From positions 124,001 to 188,000 of the forward strand of contig JACCIC010000296.1 in NCBI GenBank assembly GCA_018907035.1: 64,000 nt of DNA. The letters are read 5' to 3'. Within the stretch, counting starts at the first letter, position 1. Each line of letters starts with the position of its first letter. A model generated the notes under the pieces. That model saw nothing but the letters and a program-made list of their open reading frames with translations, did no database searches and was not told where the DNA came from. This stretch comes from Sycobia sp. Sy_11. Its lineage: Eukaryota; Arthropoda; Insecta; Hymenoptera; Epichrysomallidae. Below are positions 35,300-46,847 of this stretch, piece after piece. Both the position numbers and the translations under genes were made by a program.

Positions 35300-36130
35300 T
35301 AGTGCGACACTTTGTGACGAGCTCGAACAATGAAATCCAAGCTATCACTGCCTTAGCAGCAGTAAATGGAGTAGCGACATTAGAGCAGAGACAAAGGCGA
35401 CAGCTGAACCAGCTGCTGGAGCCGCTAATACCAAAACATACAGGGATCCTAAAACTTGCACAAATGCCCCCCATCACATAGATGTGGAAGGCCATCGACC
35501 AATCAAACTGCGCCTCCGCCGTATACCGGACAAACTACTAAGGCAAGCCCACGCAGAAGTCGACAGACTTCTCGCTGAAGGAATCATCGAACCTTCGAAG
35601 AGTTCGTGGAGCAGTTGTCCGGTGATAGTGCCGAAGAAGGACGGCAAGATCCGCTTCAGTTAACCAGGTGACGAAGAAGGATGCATATCCTCTTCCTCAC
35701 ATGGACGTCCTATTGGATAATCTGCGTGACGCTCGTTATCTTTCCAAGATTGACTTGAGCCAGGCGTATCACCAGATTCCTCTAGATGACGATAGTAAGG
35801 AAATAACTGCCTTTACATTCCCACAGAAAATGTTGTTTCAGTACACCCGAATCCCATATGGGCTGACCAACGCCCCCGCTAGTTTCCAACGCGGCCTGGA
35901 CGTCGTGTTCTGACCGAAATGGCAACCGAGCGTCTTTGTCTGTATGAACGATATCGTTATCGCCACTGATACGTTCGAGCAGCACACTCAGCAATTAGAA
36001 GCGGTACTAGCCCGCCTGAATCAGGTCGGGCTCCAAATCAACAAGGATAAGTCTGAGTTCTGCTGCCCGGAAGTACGTTACCTGGGTTACATCGTAGACA
36101 AAGACGGATTGCGTACGGACCCCGACAAGC
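35300..36130 (+). pseudogene. Reverse transcriptase remnant (gypsy-type)
   Basis: Spread over frames: GIIEPSKSSWSSCPVIVPKK up to a stop at about 35,660, then DAYPLPHMDVLLDNLRDARY, LSQAYHQIPLDDDSKEITAF, YGLTNAPASFQRGLD. After another stop the catalytic box reads CMNDI instead of YLDDI, then VRYLGYIVDKDGLRTDPDKL. The homology ends at about 36,130, within the thumb. The RT is inactive. Confidence 0.88.
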
Positions 36131-36510
36131 TAAAGCCGAGATACCGGATGGTTGTTGAAATTGCGGTGAGAGCGGGCACAGATACTCCAACTGCCCCAAG
36201 CCACAAAGCAGCAAGTTCTGCTACCGCTGCGGCAGTAGGACACAAGACGTGCTTCCGTGTATATTTTGCCACGTGATACCGCCCGCTGCCGCCTCGTCTT
36301 GGAAGGGGGAGGGGGTAGGCGACAGCCTAGAACAGTCGCCACGTGAAGGAGAGAAGACGACGTGGCAGAGGAAGATAAGGCGCGTGATCAGACTGAGCCG
36401 AAAAACACCTCTGAGAAGCCGACAGTCGCGTCAGCCAAGGCGCAAGAGACTGTGGGTCAGGCCCTGCAGGAGGTTGCAGGAGTGTTCGGCCAGAACGCAC
36501 AGTCGGTAAC
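36131..36510 (+). pseudogene. Misplaced gag zinc-knuckle segment
   Basis: Directly after the RT break, a frame encodes a canonical knuckle (C-stop-NCGESGHRYSNC, the stop replacing a residue after the first C) and then CYRCGSRTQDVLPC, a second knuckle lacking histidine. In an intact element these lie between capsid and protease, so the order here is scrambled by recombination or overlapping partial copies. An arginine-rich stretch continues to about 36,510. Confidence 0.72.
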
Positions 36511-37886
36511 GATCATCATGCGTCAATATATATAACGAAGTAGATGGCCCTGATACTGTTCAGCCCCCTAGTCCAGCAAATACCGCGCTACCCTTTCATG
36601 TCCCCTTTACCGCGATACCAGCAATACAGTGCATCATGCAGGCATCAAAATCGCGACGAAGTAGGTCATGATACGGGAAACCGCGATGAGTAAGAAAACT
36701 GAGCACACGCGAGCGCGGCAATACGACGATGGCGTAAGGTTGGAGGACGAGTAGTAGCACTAGAAAAAGAGAGCACACATTGGCTCCTCTCAAACAGAGC
36801 GTTACTTGCCGGGTCCCCCAACGCTGCCCATCGACAGCTGAGAGGCTACACTAAAAGATGTCAACCTCATTTTCAGCCAACCACATCGTAGCAGGAACCA
36901 GCGCAGCGTGAATTGCTCCAGAAGAATACCAACACGACGAAGACACCGTCATAGAGGGCAGACAGTTCGAGCCCCACACCAAACAAAAAGATATTAGCCA
37001 TAAGTTGATAAAGATCACCCGTATACAAGCGTAGATTAGATAGGTTAGCAGTTAGTTTGTACCACTAGGATTAAGGCCGTACAAACGGCGATTTAAACTT
37101 TTATTCATTCAACATTCTTTATAAATGGTGACTTATTAATTATTTTCTGTAGACGTTAGGATTAGTTATAGTATAGAGGTTATAGGTTACCTACAAATAG
37201 CAACATTTCAATTCTTTTCTTTAGATATTAGGACTAGTTATAATACATAGGTTAAGCATGTAGCTGTAATTTTGTTTTCCCTAGATGTTAGGAGTAGTTT
37301 TAGTCTATAGATTGAACCCAAAGATGTAATTTTGTTCCCCATTTCCGTTAGGTTACTCTAGCCGATTGAACATATAAATGGCGCAGATGTATTTACAAAT
37401 ATAAATATAAATGACCCCAGAGATTATATAAATGGCGCGTATTATTTTCTTTGTTAAATGACATTCCTGACTTTTTTTTATACAAATGGCCCCAGAATGA
37501 ATCTATAAATGGCGCGTATGATTTTTGTTACTTCTGTACTACAAATGGCCTGCGAATGACCTCCGAAAGGACTTTATAAATGGCGTGTATGATTTTCTTT
37601 TTTGTAAGTAAAATAAGAATTCCCTTTAGTATTATAGAGAATCATTACCGAGCGACGACGACTATGCGAGACCCTCTACAACCACACACAAATGTAGGTT
37701 TATTTTTTTTTCTTTTTACAAGGCGAAGCCCATAAAGTTTTATTTTTATTCCGAGCGATTCCGATCCCCAAATTACCATTAACATACCTAAGTTCTTATC
37801 CCCATCTCCACCAAGACCTACACCGTAAAAGCCGGCGCAGAAACATGGACGGATGCGTCTCACACGTCGGTTTGGAAGGGGGAGTT
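36511..37886 (+). other. Non-coding remainder of the plus-strand gypsy-type element
   Basis: 36,511-37,100 is element-like but has no intact frame. 37,370-37,600 repeats an ATAAATGGCGCGTAT-type motif about four times at irregular 55-80 bp steps. A purine-rich GGAAGGGGGAG at about 37,874-37,884 precedes the LTR and is a good polypurine tract. Confidence 0.5.
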
Positions 37887-38706
37887 TGTAACCGGCTAAA
37901 TTTGCCGGTTCTCGCGTTCCCCCGCGTCTCGGTGAAAACCGAGTGTTCGCGCGCGATAGCGAAAACGCGCGAAGCGAGAGTGCCCGACCATCGCGAAAAA
38001 GGAGAAAGTATGAAGAGAAGAGGATCATCACCGCCCAGCTATCGAATCGAAAGCACGTGAAATCTAGAGAGAGAGTTTCAGCCAAAATAATATCTCCATC
38101 TCCAACACCTATCCCGGCGGTAATCACCACCTCCCGGTGATTCGGATTGTATATTTAAATATATCTCCGCATGCTAATTCTATAGCCGCTCGATCGTTGT
38201 GCGATCGCCCACGCGAGAACGAAGCGAGAAAGAAGGAAGGAAGGAAGCCATAACGCCAGAAATATATTTAAAGAGACCCAATAAGGGAAAGAGAGAAGGA
38301 AGGAAGGAAGGAAGGAAGGACGAAAGCGAACACCATCAAGAACGAGAAGAACCAACGGCGGAGCGTCGTCCCGGCAAGTATCCTCTATTTATTACATGTG
38401 GAAGAGTGCGCGTCCTCGAGACTAGTCGCGCCATGGTCGTACGGCCGCTCTGCATCCCCGCCGGCTAGAAGCTACGCACCGCGCTAATCCCCCATCCCAC
38501 TCCCTGCCGTTCGATATTTCCCCGCGCCCGCGGAATCCGATCCCGTAGGAAAAGGTCGTCGCCGCACGCTCAGTTATCCATGTATATATCATTACCGGAA
38601 TTGTAGTGTGTTAATAAATGCGTATTCAATATACACGCCTGTTCGCGTTATTTCACATCTCCTCATTTCCCCATTTCAGGTCCAGCGCAGCCGGCCAGCA
38701 ATGTAC
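37887..38706 (+). repeat. Probable 3' LTR, GC-rich
   Basis: Starts TGTAACCGGC after a polypurine tract. The tip folds as AACCGGC/GCCGGTT. Inside are a CTCGGT-GAAA-ACCGAG hairpin, a GGAA tetranucleotide repeat (38,234-38,250 and 38,297-38,320), and TTAATAAATG near 38,609 as polyadenylation signal. The right edge (about 38,706) is a guess from GTACA. Confidence 0.5.
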
Positions 38707-38866
38707 AACGACCGTGTAAGTACACGTAACCGCGCATAAGTATGCAGTTATAATATATATATATATGTGTTCGTGTATATATACGTATATATATAAATAT
38801 ATACTTTAATGTTTACATCTATTAAAATTAATAATATTTTATTGTTATTATTAGCTCAATGTTACA

Positions 38867-38949
38867 GTATTTTTTACTTAGATATTATTTAATTATTTAT
38901 GAAATCGGTTAAATTATTATCTCGGGCGAAGCCGAGACGAGAGATACTA

Positions 38950-39004
<55 letters not shown>
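38867..39004 (+). mobile_element. Helitron-like 3' end of H2 plus AT microsatellite
   Basis: TTTTTACTTAGATATTATT, then the hairpin CTCGG-GCGAAG-CCGAG, then CTAG at 38,947-38,950, followed by about 50 bp of AT repeat. It completes H2 (24,596-26,427). Confidence 0.7.
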
Positions 39005-39008
<4 letters not shown>

Positions 39009-39935
39009 CATCCACCGTCTCGGTTTCATTTGAGACAGTAATATAACCGATATAAATAGTTTAATAATATATATGTAAACAATTCTCTACCTATAAATCT
39101 ATATTCCTATAGATAATTTTGTCCTCTGAGAATATTCCATCTTGGTGTCACCCTGAAGCATCGGCAGTGGTGTGGCTGTATTGAGTTAGTAGTACCGTTA
39201 CTCTATTTTTCTGAAAAATTTTATACTTATGTTTTTTGAAGCGCTAATTACGAATATCATATTATCTTTCGATTAAAATTAAATATTTATTCGTAAATTC
39301 ATGAATATCCCATGAAAATCATGGTTTGTTTAATTTATCTTAGAAAATAAAAACGCTAAAAAAATTTTAAAACCATATCATAAACCCATTAAAATACGTA
39401 TTTTTTATTCTACATAATTTTTCGGTACAAATTATATTTTTGGAGTAAAGTTTCAAAGTTCTGTCTCGGAATCCGTTGAACGGATTCCGTTTATTTTTAC
39501 GTTTATTTTTCTCCAAAAATTCTAATTGTGGAAATTCAACGCATATTATAATAAATGTATTTTTATAAGATCTAGAACAATTGTTTGATATATTCATTGT
39601 AATTTTAAGTACACTAAAACAGAATTTGATAAATTTAAATAAATAGGTTTCTTCAAATTGAAAGAAAGAACTATTTGTTTTATATAAACAACTGTTTATC
39701 ATTATAAAAATATATATTTAGACGTATTAATTTATTTAGTTGAAATTATATTTTTTAATCTAAAAAAAGGTTATCAATCTGAAAAGAATTTATTTAAATT
39801 GTCTAAGTAAAATTCATTTATATAATATATATAATAATATACGAGTATATAATCAAATGCATAAAATTTAATTTCATAAGTATATTATTGATTTCAATAT
39901 ATGGTCTGTTAAAACTAAAAATATATAATACATAA

Positions 39936-39982
<47 letters not shown>

Positions 39983-40040
39983 ATACATAAGAAAAATACA
40001 TAAATATAATTATTTTTTATTGCAATATAATATATACTGT
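39005..40040. other. AT-rich stretch
   Basis: No supported gene. An AT microsatellite is at about 39,943-39,977. Open frames here have no recognisable domain. Confidence 0.5.
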
Positions 40041-40041
40041 A

Positions 40042-40880
40042 CGAGGGCGGTTCAATAAGTACCCGTGTTAGAAATAAAGACACCATTTTTTCAAAATTTG
40101 TTTTTCATTTTTCAACATAATCTCCTTCTAAAAAGATACATTTCTCCTAAAGTTCTGGCCATTTTTTTAACCCCTTCAAAAAAAAAGGATTTTTCGAACT
40201 CTCCAAAATTTTCCCGGGAGCCAGATCGGGTGAACACCGGGGGTGCGGCAACAATTGATAACGCAATTCATGCAGTTTGGTGGCTACAAATCCAGAGGAA
40301 TGTGCTGGTGCATTATCCTGATGAAACAACACCTTTTTTCAACAAATGTAGCCGTGTCTCCTTCAATTTTTTAATAAAACGGTCCAATGACTTATTGTAG
40401 TATTGTACAGTGATCATTCTCCATTTTTCTAAAATTATTCATCAGGACGATGCCCTTCGCATCCCAAAAAATCGTCGCCATGATGTTTCCGGCCGATGGG
40501 ATCGTCTTCCCCTTCTTAAGAGCAAATTCACCGCGAGAAATTCATTGTTTTGTTTGTTATTTAGTTGCATGTGTGTAATGATGAATTCAGGTTTCATTAA
40601 CGATGACAACTCGACGCGAAAAGTCCTTCGGATCTCACTGAAATTGATCCAAACACTGTTTCGAAATTAACAGCCGCTTCCGCTTGTTGTTTACCGTGAG
40701 CAATCGCGGCATCCATCGGACCGACAATTTTGATCATAGCAAACTTATCATATAAAATTTTACTATCAATCAATCTGAAAATTGTTTTGACGCCATTTCA
40801 TAGATGGTAGCTTCCCTCAAGAACGTTCTCTGCCTTCAAACACGACTATTTAATGAACCATTCTCGTATGTTTACATGGT
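40042..40880 (-). pseudogene. mariner element 3, truncated and frameshifted
   Basis: The 3' terminal repeat starts at 40,042 (CGAGGGCGGTTCAATAAG) next to TA (40,040-40,041). Read on the minus strand, transposase fragments appear in several frames: WMPRLLTVNNK, then ATIFWDAKGIV-like and HQDNAPAHSS (second-aspartate region), then HPRCSPDLAPG (third-aspartate region). The 5' third and the other inverted repeat are missing. Its termini and sequence differ from mariners 1 and 2, so it is a third lineage. Confidence 0.85.
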
Positions 40881-40899
40881 TGGCAATCGCTCAAATAAT

Positions 40900-43390
40900 G
40901 GCATAATAAGTTAAGATACTATAGTTTCATTTTACACATTGTTTGAATTACACGAAATTAAAAATTGTGCTTTTAAAAATTATTTCTTTATAGCTAATAC
41001 ATATATTTCAAACGAATAAAGTAGCATATAAATGCTGTAATTCTGTATAAAAATTTATATTATATTTATTCCTGTAAACAAGGGTTTGAAAACATAATTT
41101 TGTTATTATGCGTGTTTTGCCTTTCGTTTGGTTCATGCAAGAAGTTATATGACAATTTAAGTACTTCTCAAGATATAGTTATTTTCTTTGCATGATCTTT
41201 CTGAAGATTTAATAATCTTTCCTAAATAAATTCTAATTTAAAGTACGCAACTGATGAAAAGTACAAACAATTTCATTATGATTATGTACTTTTTCGTGAA
41301 ATTAGGCGGGAGCCGGAAGTACCTCTGCTGGTGCTCACTGCCCGCGCACCTTTTGTCAATAAAATTTATGATTAGTTGCTGGAAAGCGCGCCGATGATAA
41401 TGCTGAAGTATCTGATACGGCTGAGCTGCAGGGGACATGCCTAATAGGAGAGTCGAGGTCTAGAAGCGCGGGGATGCCGAAGGAAACGGGGCTGGATTTT
41501 CGCTTTCCGCGCGACTAGGGCTTCTTGCTACATTTTTGGAAGTGGGCATTACGAGTTCGGCGCTTAAATAAGTAGGTCGAATGGGGACATTTATCGTGAA
41601 ACAGAATGTAGAGCAAAATTACATATAGAATATTAAGTGCGGTGCGAAACTGGCAGATTATTTATCGGAGGGGTCACGGCGGGCTGTGGACCTCCATCCG
41701 GCAAGCCGATTCGTTGTAGCGCCATTAGCAGCAACCAAGTACCTTAGTACATAACAGATAATTGTAAGGCCGTTTTTTGATATCAAAACTTCGTTATATC
41801 ATAAAAATATTGTATACGTATGTTAATTCTAATGCATAAAAATAAATGCTAATGCTAGTTTAATTTAATTTACGGTCTCAATTTTTTTTCTACAAACCTC
41901 CTATCCACTACCTACGTACTCCGACGTCCACTAGCTCGAAGTCCGAACATTTTTACAATAGAGTCTATATATTTAAGTTAAATATTGCATTTATTCACCT
42001 ATTAAAGTTCAATATTAGTTTTGTTCACGTATAAACTTTGTGGGAACGGGCCTGGCAAGTTCATACCTACTTTTTTCAATAATAATGAATTATCAGAAAA
42101 AATAGCAGAAGAATGTTCATCTAAAAACATCTTTGATTCAAGATAATTAACTCTTTTTTAAGAGTCGTGGACCAAATGATGTGAAAATAAATTCGGCTAT
42201 TGGTAAATGAGATCATTACTTTATTAAACTGCATTTCCGTTAAAACTATCTAGTATTATTTTTTAGAGTTTTAGATATATTTGTGTAAACTACACATGCT
42301 GTTATATATACGGATGCATATAAAATACACTTAGCCATTAGTTTTAATGATCCATTGTTTTAAGACGTTATTCTCTGTATTTTTGTCTTAATATACTGAA
42401 ATATATTTAAGTACTGAATTTAGAAAAATATTTTATATAAAGTTTTTATAAATACATGAGAAGATGTATTTAAAATTCTTACTATGCTAAAATTATATCA
42501 AACTCGCCTAACTTGTTTACTATTCTTAAAAGTTGTTTTTTCCAGATTTCTTGTAGGATTAAAGTCATGGAATGGAAAAAAAGGAATGTATAAAATAACA
42601 TATATATTTGCAAAATGCGCCTTCTACAAATATATAACGTTGATGATGGTGAGCCTGATAAAATATTAGAATGAATAAATCTGATTATAATGTTCATACT
42701 TTGAATGATCATTCAAATTAATCTATAGTACTACAAACTATCAATAACTTACCAACCACGAATGTATTATAAATCGCAATAAACGTTAAAAATAGGTACC
42801 TTCAAAATTACAATAATTTATAAATAATGATCGCAAAGAGTGAATTGCGTATTTTTAATTTATGAACAATATAAATCTTATGTAAATGATGTTTGTACAT
42901 AAATAATAATAATACAATCTCCTTGTACAAATTATTTAACTGAAAGTAAAATGTAAAAATATAACCTAACTTAAAAAAATCAATTACTTCATTTAAAACT
43001 GGTGAATGTAAGCTGTGAAGCTAACTTTAATGAAATACCGGGTTTTGTTTTCACGTTATCTGCTGCATCATCAGAAATCATTTTTTTATTCTACATAGCA
43101 TAGTATGTATAATAACCATCATACCAAATGTAAAAAAATAAGTTTTTATTATTTAATAAAAGATTAACTTTTTAACACTTTTATATTGACTATCAATATC
43201 GTTATTTATAATGTACTTACTTTGTGCATAATTCTTTTATATTATTGATAAATTCTAAATCTTTATGATACATTGTATGTATGAACCTCTGATCACATAC
43301 AGTACATACATATAATAATAACCTCTGATCAGAGGTTATTATTATATTAAAGCAGATTAGAGCCTCTTACTATATACTACATGACTATAT
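40900..43390. other. Mostly AT-rich stretch with one GC-richer unassigned block
   Basis: 41,300-41,770 is markedly less AT-rich (CGGGAGCCGGAAG, GCGCGGGGATGCC, GGTCACGGCGGGCTG). It may be an LTR or UTR fragment or a host conserved segment. I see no ORF with a domain. A perfect 36-bp palindrome lies at 43,311-43,346. Confidence 0.5.
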
Positions 43391-43394
43391 AAGA

Positions 43395-43553
43395 AAATAT
43401 AAAAGAACATAGTCTCTTGTCATATTTCTGAAGTTAACGTATAAAATCAAAAACCGTTAATATAACGTATAAAAACAAAAATATAATTTGTCGTCACAAA
43501 CTATATTCAGTATGATTTGGCATACAGAACCATTTTACAAGAGAAGGAGAAAG

Positions 43554-43596
<43 letters not shown>

Positions 43597-44105
43597 CAGA
43601 GAGATTTCCCACGTAAGAGAAAATGAAATTTACAAAAATCAAAAGATATCCATAAGGTGTGAGAGTAATGTCAGATTAACCTGAAGAACAAAAAAGGTAA
43701 TATCGACTAATTTCACACCTCCTTTAGGATACGAATCTCAAAGTTGGATATGAACATTCGTTTGAGCTGGCCTGGTATTAATACTTTAACCGGACTACTT
43801 TGAATTGATGTTCGTGATTCAAGACGCCACGTAGTGGCCGCTGCTGAAATTGATTGTTAAAACCATTAACTTAATTTATTAAGGAAAGTTAAATGATTTT
43901 CAATAAAAAAACATAGCCTATGTCCTTCCCAAGATAATATAGAATCTATATGCCAGATGTCAGAACAACCCGTTCAGTAGTTTTTTCGGTTATCGTGTAC
44001 AAAAAAAAACACGCTTTGTCTTTATAAATTAGTATTATATTATATTGTATTATATTATATCATATAAAGTATGATATGATATCATATCATATCATATGTT
44101 ATGAT
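43395..44105 (-). mobile_element. Helitron-like fragment H4 with ATATC cap
   Basis: Reverse orientation. The 5' tip is at about 44,033, followed to the right by an ATATC/TATGAT cap (44,034-44,105). It includes the CCACGTAGTGGCC block and the GA slot (43,568-43,595), and ends at about 43,395 without minisatellite or 3' tip. Confidence 0.8.
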
Positions 44106-44948
44106 ATCAAAGCTTTTTACTAAATCAAACAGCGCGTTAGCGCCACCAACGAAGATAGACGGTTATAGAAGTGTAAAGCCTATAGGCTAATAGATAACAA
44201 AAAATCGTAGTACCAAGAAATCCGTCAGATGGCAGCACTATGGTCTACAACACATCATTATTATCATTATACAGCACATATTAGCCTACATCAGCAGATG
44301 ATCCGTCGTTCTTGCGTAAAAGCAGAAAAGATTACAGGGCAGTCAGTAGTTTTTTTCAGCACTCGTATGAATTCATGTCACGTGTATGTATGGAGCAGTG
44401 TGTCCTACACACTCATTAGAATGAATGTATACGTGTTGTCTTTAATATATATATTAAAGATACAGTGTTGTCTTAAATAAAAATCTCATTTGATATAATA
44501 TTTAATTAAATAAAAAGTAGTTAATGTTGGAGTAAATTTTAATAAGGAGTAAATTTTATTCCTAGTCTGGAAATTGATTATTTACCTTGTGAGACATATC
44601 GCACTCCAGCAAAGCGAGAGAGGCAAGTCTTAAGAGGGAAATAATTAATTTCTTCGCTAGTGTTGCACGATACTTTTCATCACACATCTAAAAAATCATC
44701 CTAAAATTGTGATTTTGAGATTGTGCGATGTAATTATGTATATTTATTATTTTATTTATATACATTCTTATTTTTCTCTTGCATCTAGAACTATTTAAAT
44801 TTATTTGAATTATTTTAATATTCACAATGAAAGATCTTTTTCAATTAAAAGATTATCAATAGAATATTAAATAAAATGATAAGTAGATGGTTACTGATCA
44901 TTATATCAGATAATACTTTGCTGTTTTTTATACTGCATCTATAACTAA

Positions 44949-44988
<40 letters not shown>

Positions 44989-45334
44989 TGTATATTAATT
45001 ACAATAAATACAAATATTTTATTTATATTTATTGTAATTCATCTTACATGTAAAATAAGTCAATTTTATAAAGTATATTCATTTAAAGATATGATGAAAC
45101 ACTCTTTCCTACATCTTTTTAGCATTTTATGGAATCATCACAAAAAAGCTATTATGAAGCCATTAATATGACATTTTTTAGCGACGTGATAATTAAATTA
45201 AAATTTTCAATTCCAATAGTCTAAATAATTCTTCACTTTTTATTCTCATCTATAAATTTAATATTTATTGACGATTATAAATGGCTTTCGATTCATCGGG
45301 GAGAGGTAATGTTGCATTATGCATATTATATTTA
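44106..45334. other. Non-coding stretch
   Basis: 44,120-44,480 is less AT-rich; a short ORF there has no recognisable domain. An AT microsatellite is at about 44,955-44,985. Nothing else is supported. Confidence 0.5.
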
Positions 45335-45520
45335 TATATATATTACATATACGGGATTACATTATTAGATATATTATTATTAGTTATCCATGTACATTAT
45401 AAATAATAATTTTATTCCACTTGAAAAAAAAAAAAAACATTCAACCGATCGGACTCGAACCTCCGACGCTGTGTTTCATAAGCTAATACATTTTCCACTA
45501 TGCTATAGATTATACATAAA
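45335..45520 (-). repeat. tRNA-derived SINE-like element, copy 1
   Basis: Reverse orientation. A tRNA-like head has an A-box-like TAGCATAGTGG (45,497-45,507 complement) and a B box GGTTCGAGTCC (45,451-45,461 complement). Then come GAATG, a T-run, and a body shared with copies 2 and 3 (AATAAAATTATTATTTATAA, ending near ATAATGTAAT). The tRNA cloverleaf is degenerate, so it is not a functional tRNA. Confidence 0.75.
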
Positions 45521-45732
45521 AATATTGCTAACTATTGTACTAGCATCAGTTCGTAATAAATGTAGAAAGAACTATACGCAATTACAAGTTACTATATATA
45601 AGTTATATACGAGATACTCTATATAATTCCCAGATATAATTACTAACTATTTTCAAATCATTTAAAATATCTACAATAAGAAATGATTCTAAATAGAAAA
45701 TTTCAGTTCTCGTGAGGAAAAATATAGTGATT

Positions 45733-45736
45733 ACCT
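45733..45736. repeat. Left target-site duplication of element G-A
   Basis: ACCT precedes the LTR TG and recurs at 54,587-54,590 after the final CA. Four bp is normal for Ty3/gypsy-type integrases. Confidence 0.8.
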
Positions 45737-46693
45737 TGTGACGGCCAAAAACATGGCCGCGCAAATTTACTTCGAACAAAGGATTTATTATACGCGTTAA
45801 AATTTAAGAAGGTATTACATCTAATTTGGTGGATGTATTTTACAATACATACACGGAATTAGATGTATAAACTTCACAAGAAAGAATATCGAATATCATT
45901 AGAAATAATATATTAAATATATTATTTCTATAATTATTAAATTAAGACTCGCGTATACACCGAATAAACACCGAAAACCGGGCAAAGGTCGCGACGACTA
46001 CTGAAGAAGGTAGTCGTCGCAACTGTCGAAACTCGAACAAGTAGAGAGAGAACGCGATATCTAGTCTCTCTCTCTACCACTAAGTTAAGTACAGCGTATG
46101 CCGTAGAGGGGATACACTGCGCGCGGCAAGAGAACGCGCGTTCAATGTATTAGACCAGCGGCCGCTATCCCCTCTAATACATGCCGCACGCACACTACTA
46201 CACGCTCTCACTGAGCAGCCTGAGCCGCAACGAATGTAGCGAACGCGCGAATACCAGCATATACAACGGGTGTCCGAAAACGAATGCACCCGCTGTATTT
46301 AATTAAATTAACTAAAACAAATGATTTAATGTACGCATAATGTATAAATATATGTATATAAATATTTAAACTTGTGTATATGTGTATTATTATTGTGCGC
46401 AGCACACCGGCTGCAAATAATAACGAAATATAAAATAATAATTGTTATAATTATTATTGAATATTATAATTATTATTGATTATTATTGTTATTATTATAA
46501 TTATTATTATTATTAATATAATTATTATAATTCGGCGCCTCGTTCGAAATTAAACGAGCGGCGACGGAATTATCCGATTATTTTACTATAAAAGGGCCCG
46601 CAAAAGGCAAAATCGGCAGTTCGCCCGGTAAACCAACTGCCCCGAAGTTGTTTCACACGAACTCCTCTCGGAGCTAAAACCTTTTCCAGAGCT
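45737..46693 (+). repeat. 5' LTR of G-A, truncated after the start of R
   Basis: Starts TGTGACGGCC. It equals the first 957 bp of the 3' LTR, then stops at CCAGAGCT (46,693). About 634 bp of R/U5 and the primer binding site are absent, so the copy could be transcribed but not reverse-transcribed. Paired arms occur in U3: 45,991-46,001 with 46,010-46,020 (11 bp), and 46,104-46,114 with 46,166-46,176 (11 bp). Confidence 0.9.
46587..46620 (+). promoter_or_regulatory. LTR core promoter: TATA box and initiator
   Basis: TATAAAAG at 46,587-46,594 and CAGT at 46,617-46,620, 30 bp apart, which is the arthropod TATA-Inr arrangement. The same pair occurs at 53,846 and 53,876 in the 3' LTR. It predicts transcription start near 46,618. 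Confidence 0.75.
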
Positions 46694-46847
46694 TATTTAA
46701 AATTTTATCGTTTTGAAAATAGAAAACTAAGATAATAGTTTTCTTATAAATAAAATAAAAAGGAATTATTTTTTCCATCTCGGAAAGAATTAAAATATTA
46801 CACAGTATATTTTTTTTATATATATATAAATTTCAAATCTTGCTAAA

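Noticed and set aside
44229..44480. 83-codon plus-strand ORF
   Set aside because: No domain, low complexity toward its end; likely chance.
46080..46405. Identical short minus-strand ORFs in both G-A LTRs (also 53,339-53,664)
   Set aside because: They lie in U3/R, are antisense to the element, and are kept only because the LTRs are identical.
46689..46700. Loss of LTR sequence by splicing of an intron
   Set aside because: No GT donor follows the shared CCAGAGCT in the full LTR, so a deletion is the simpler explanation.
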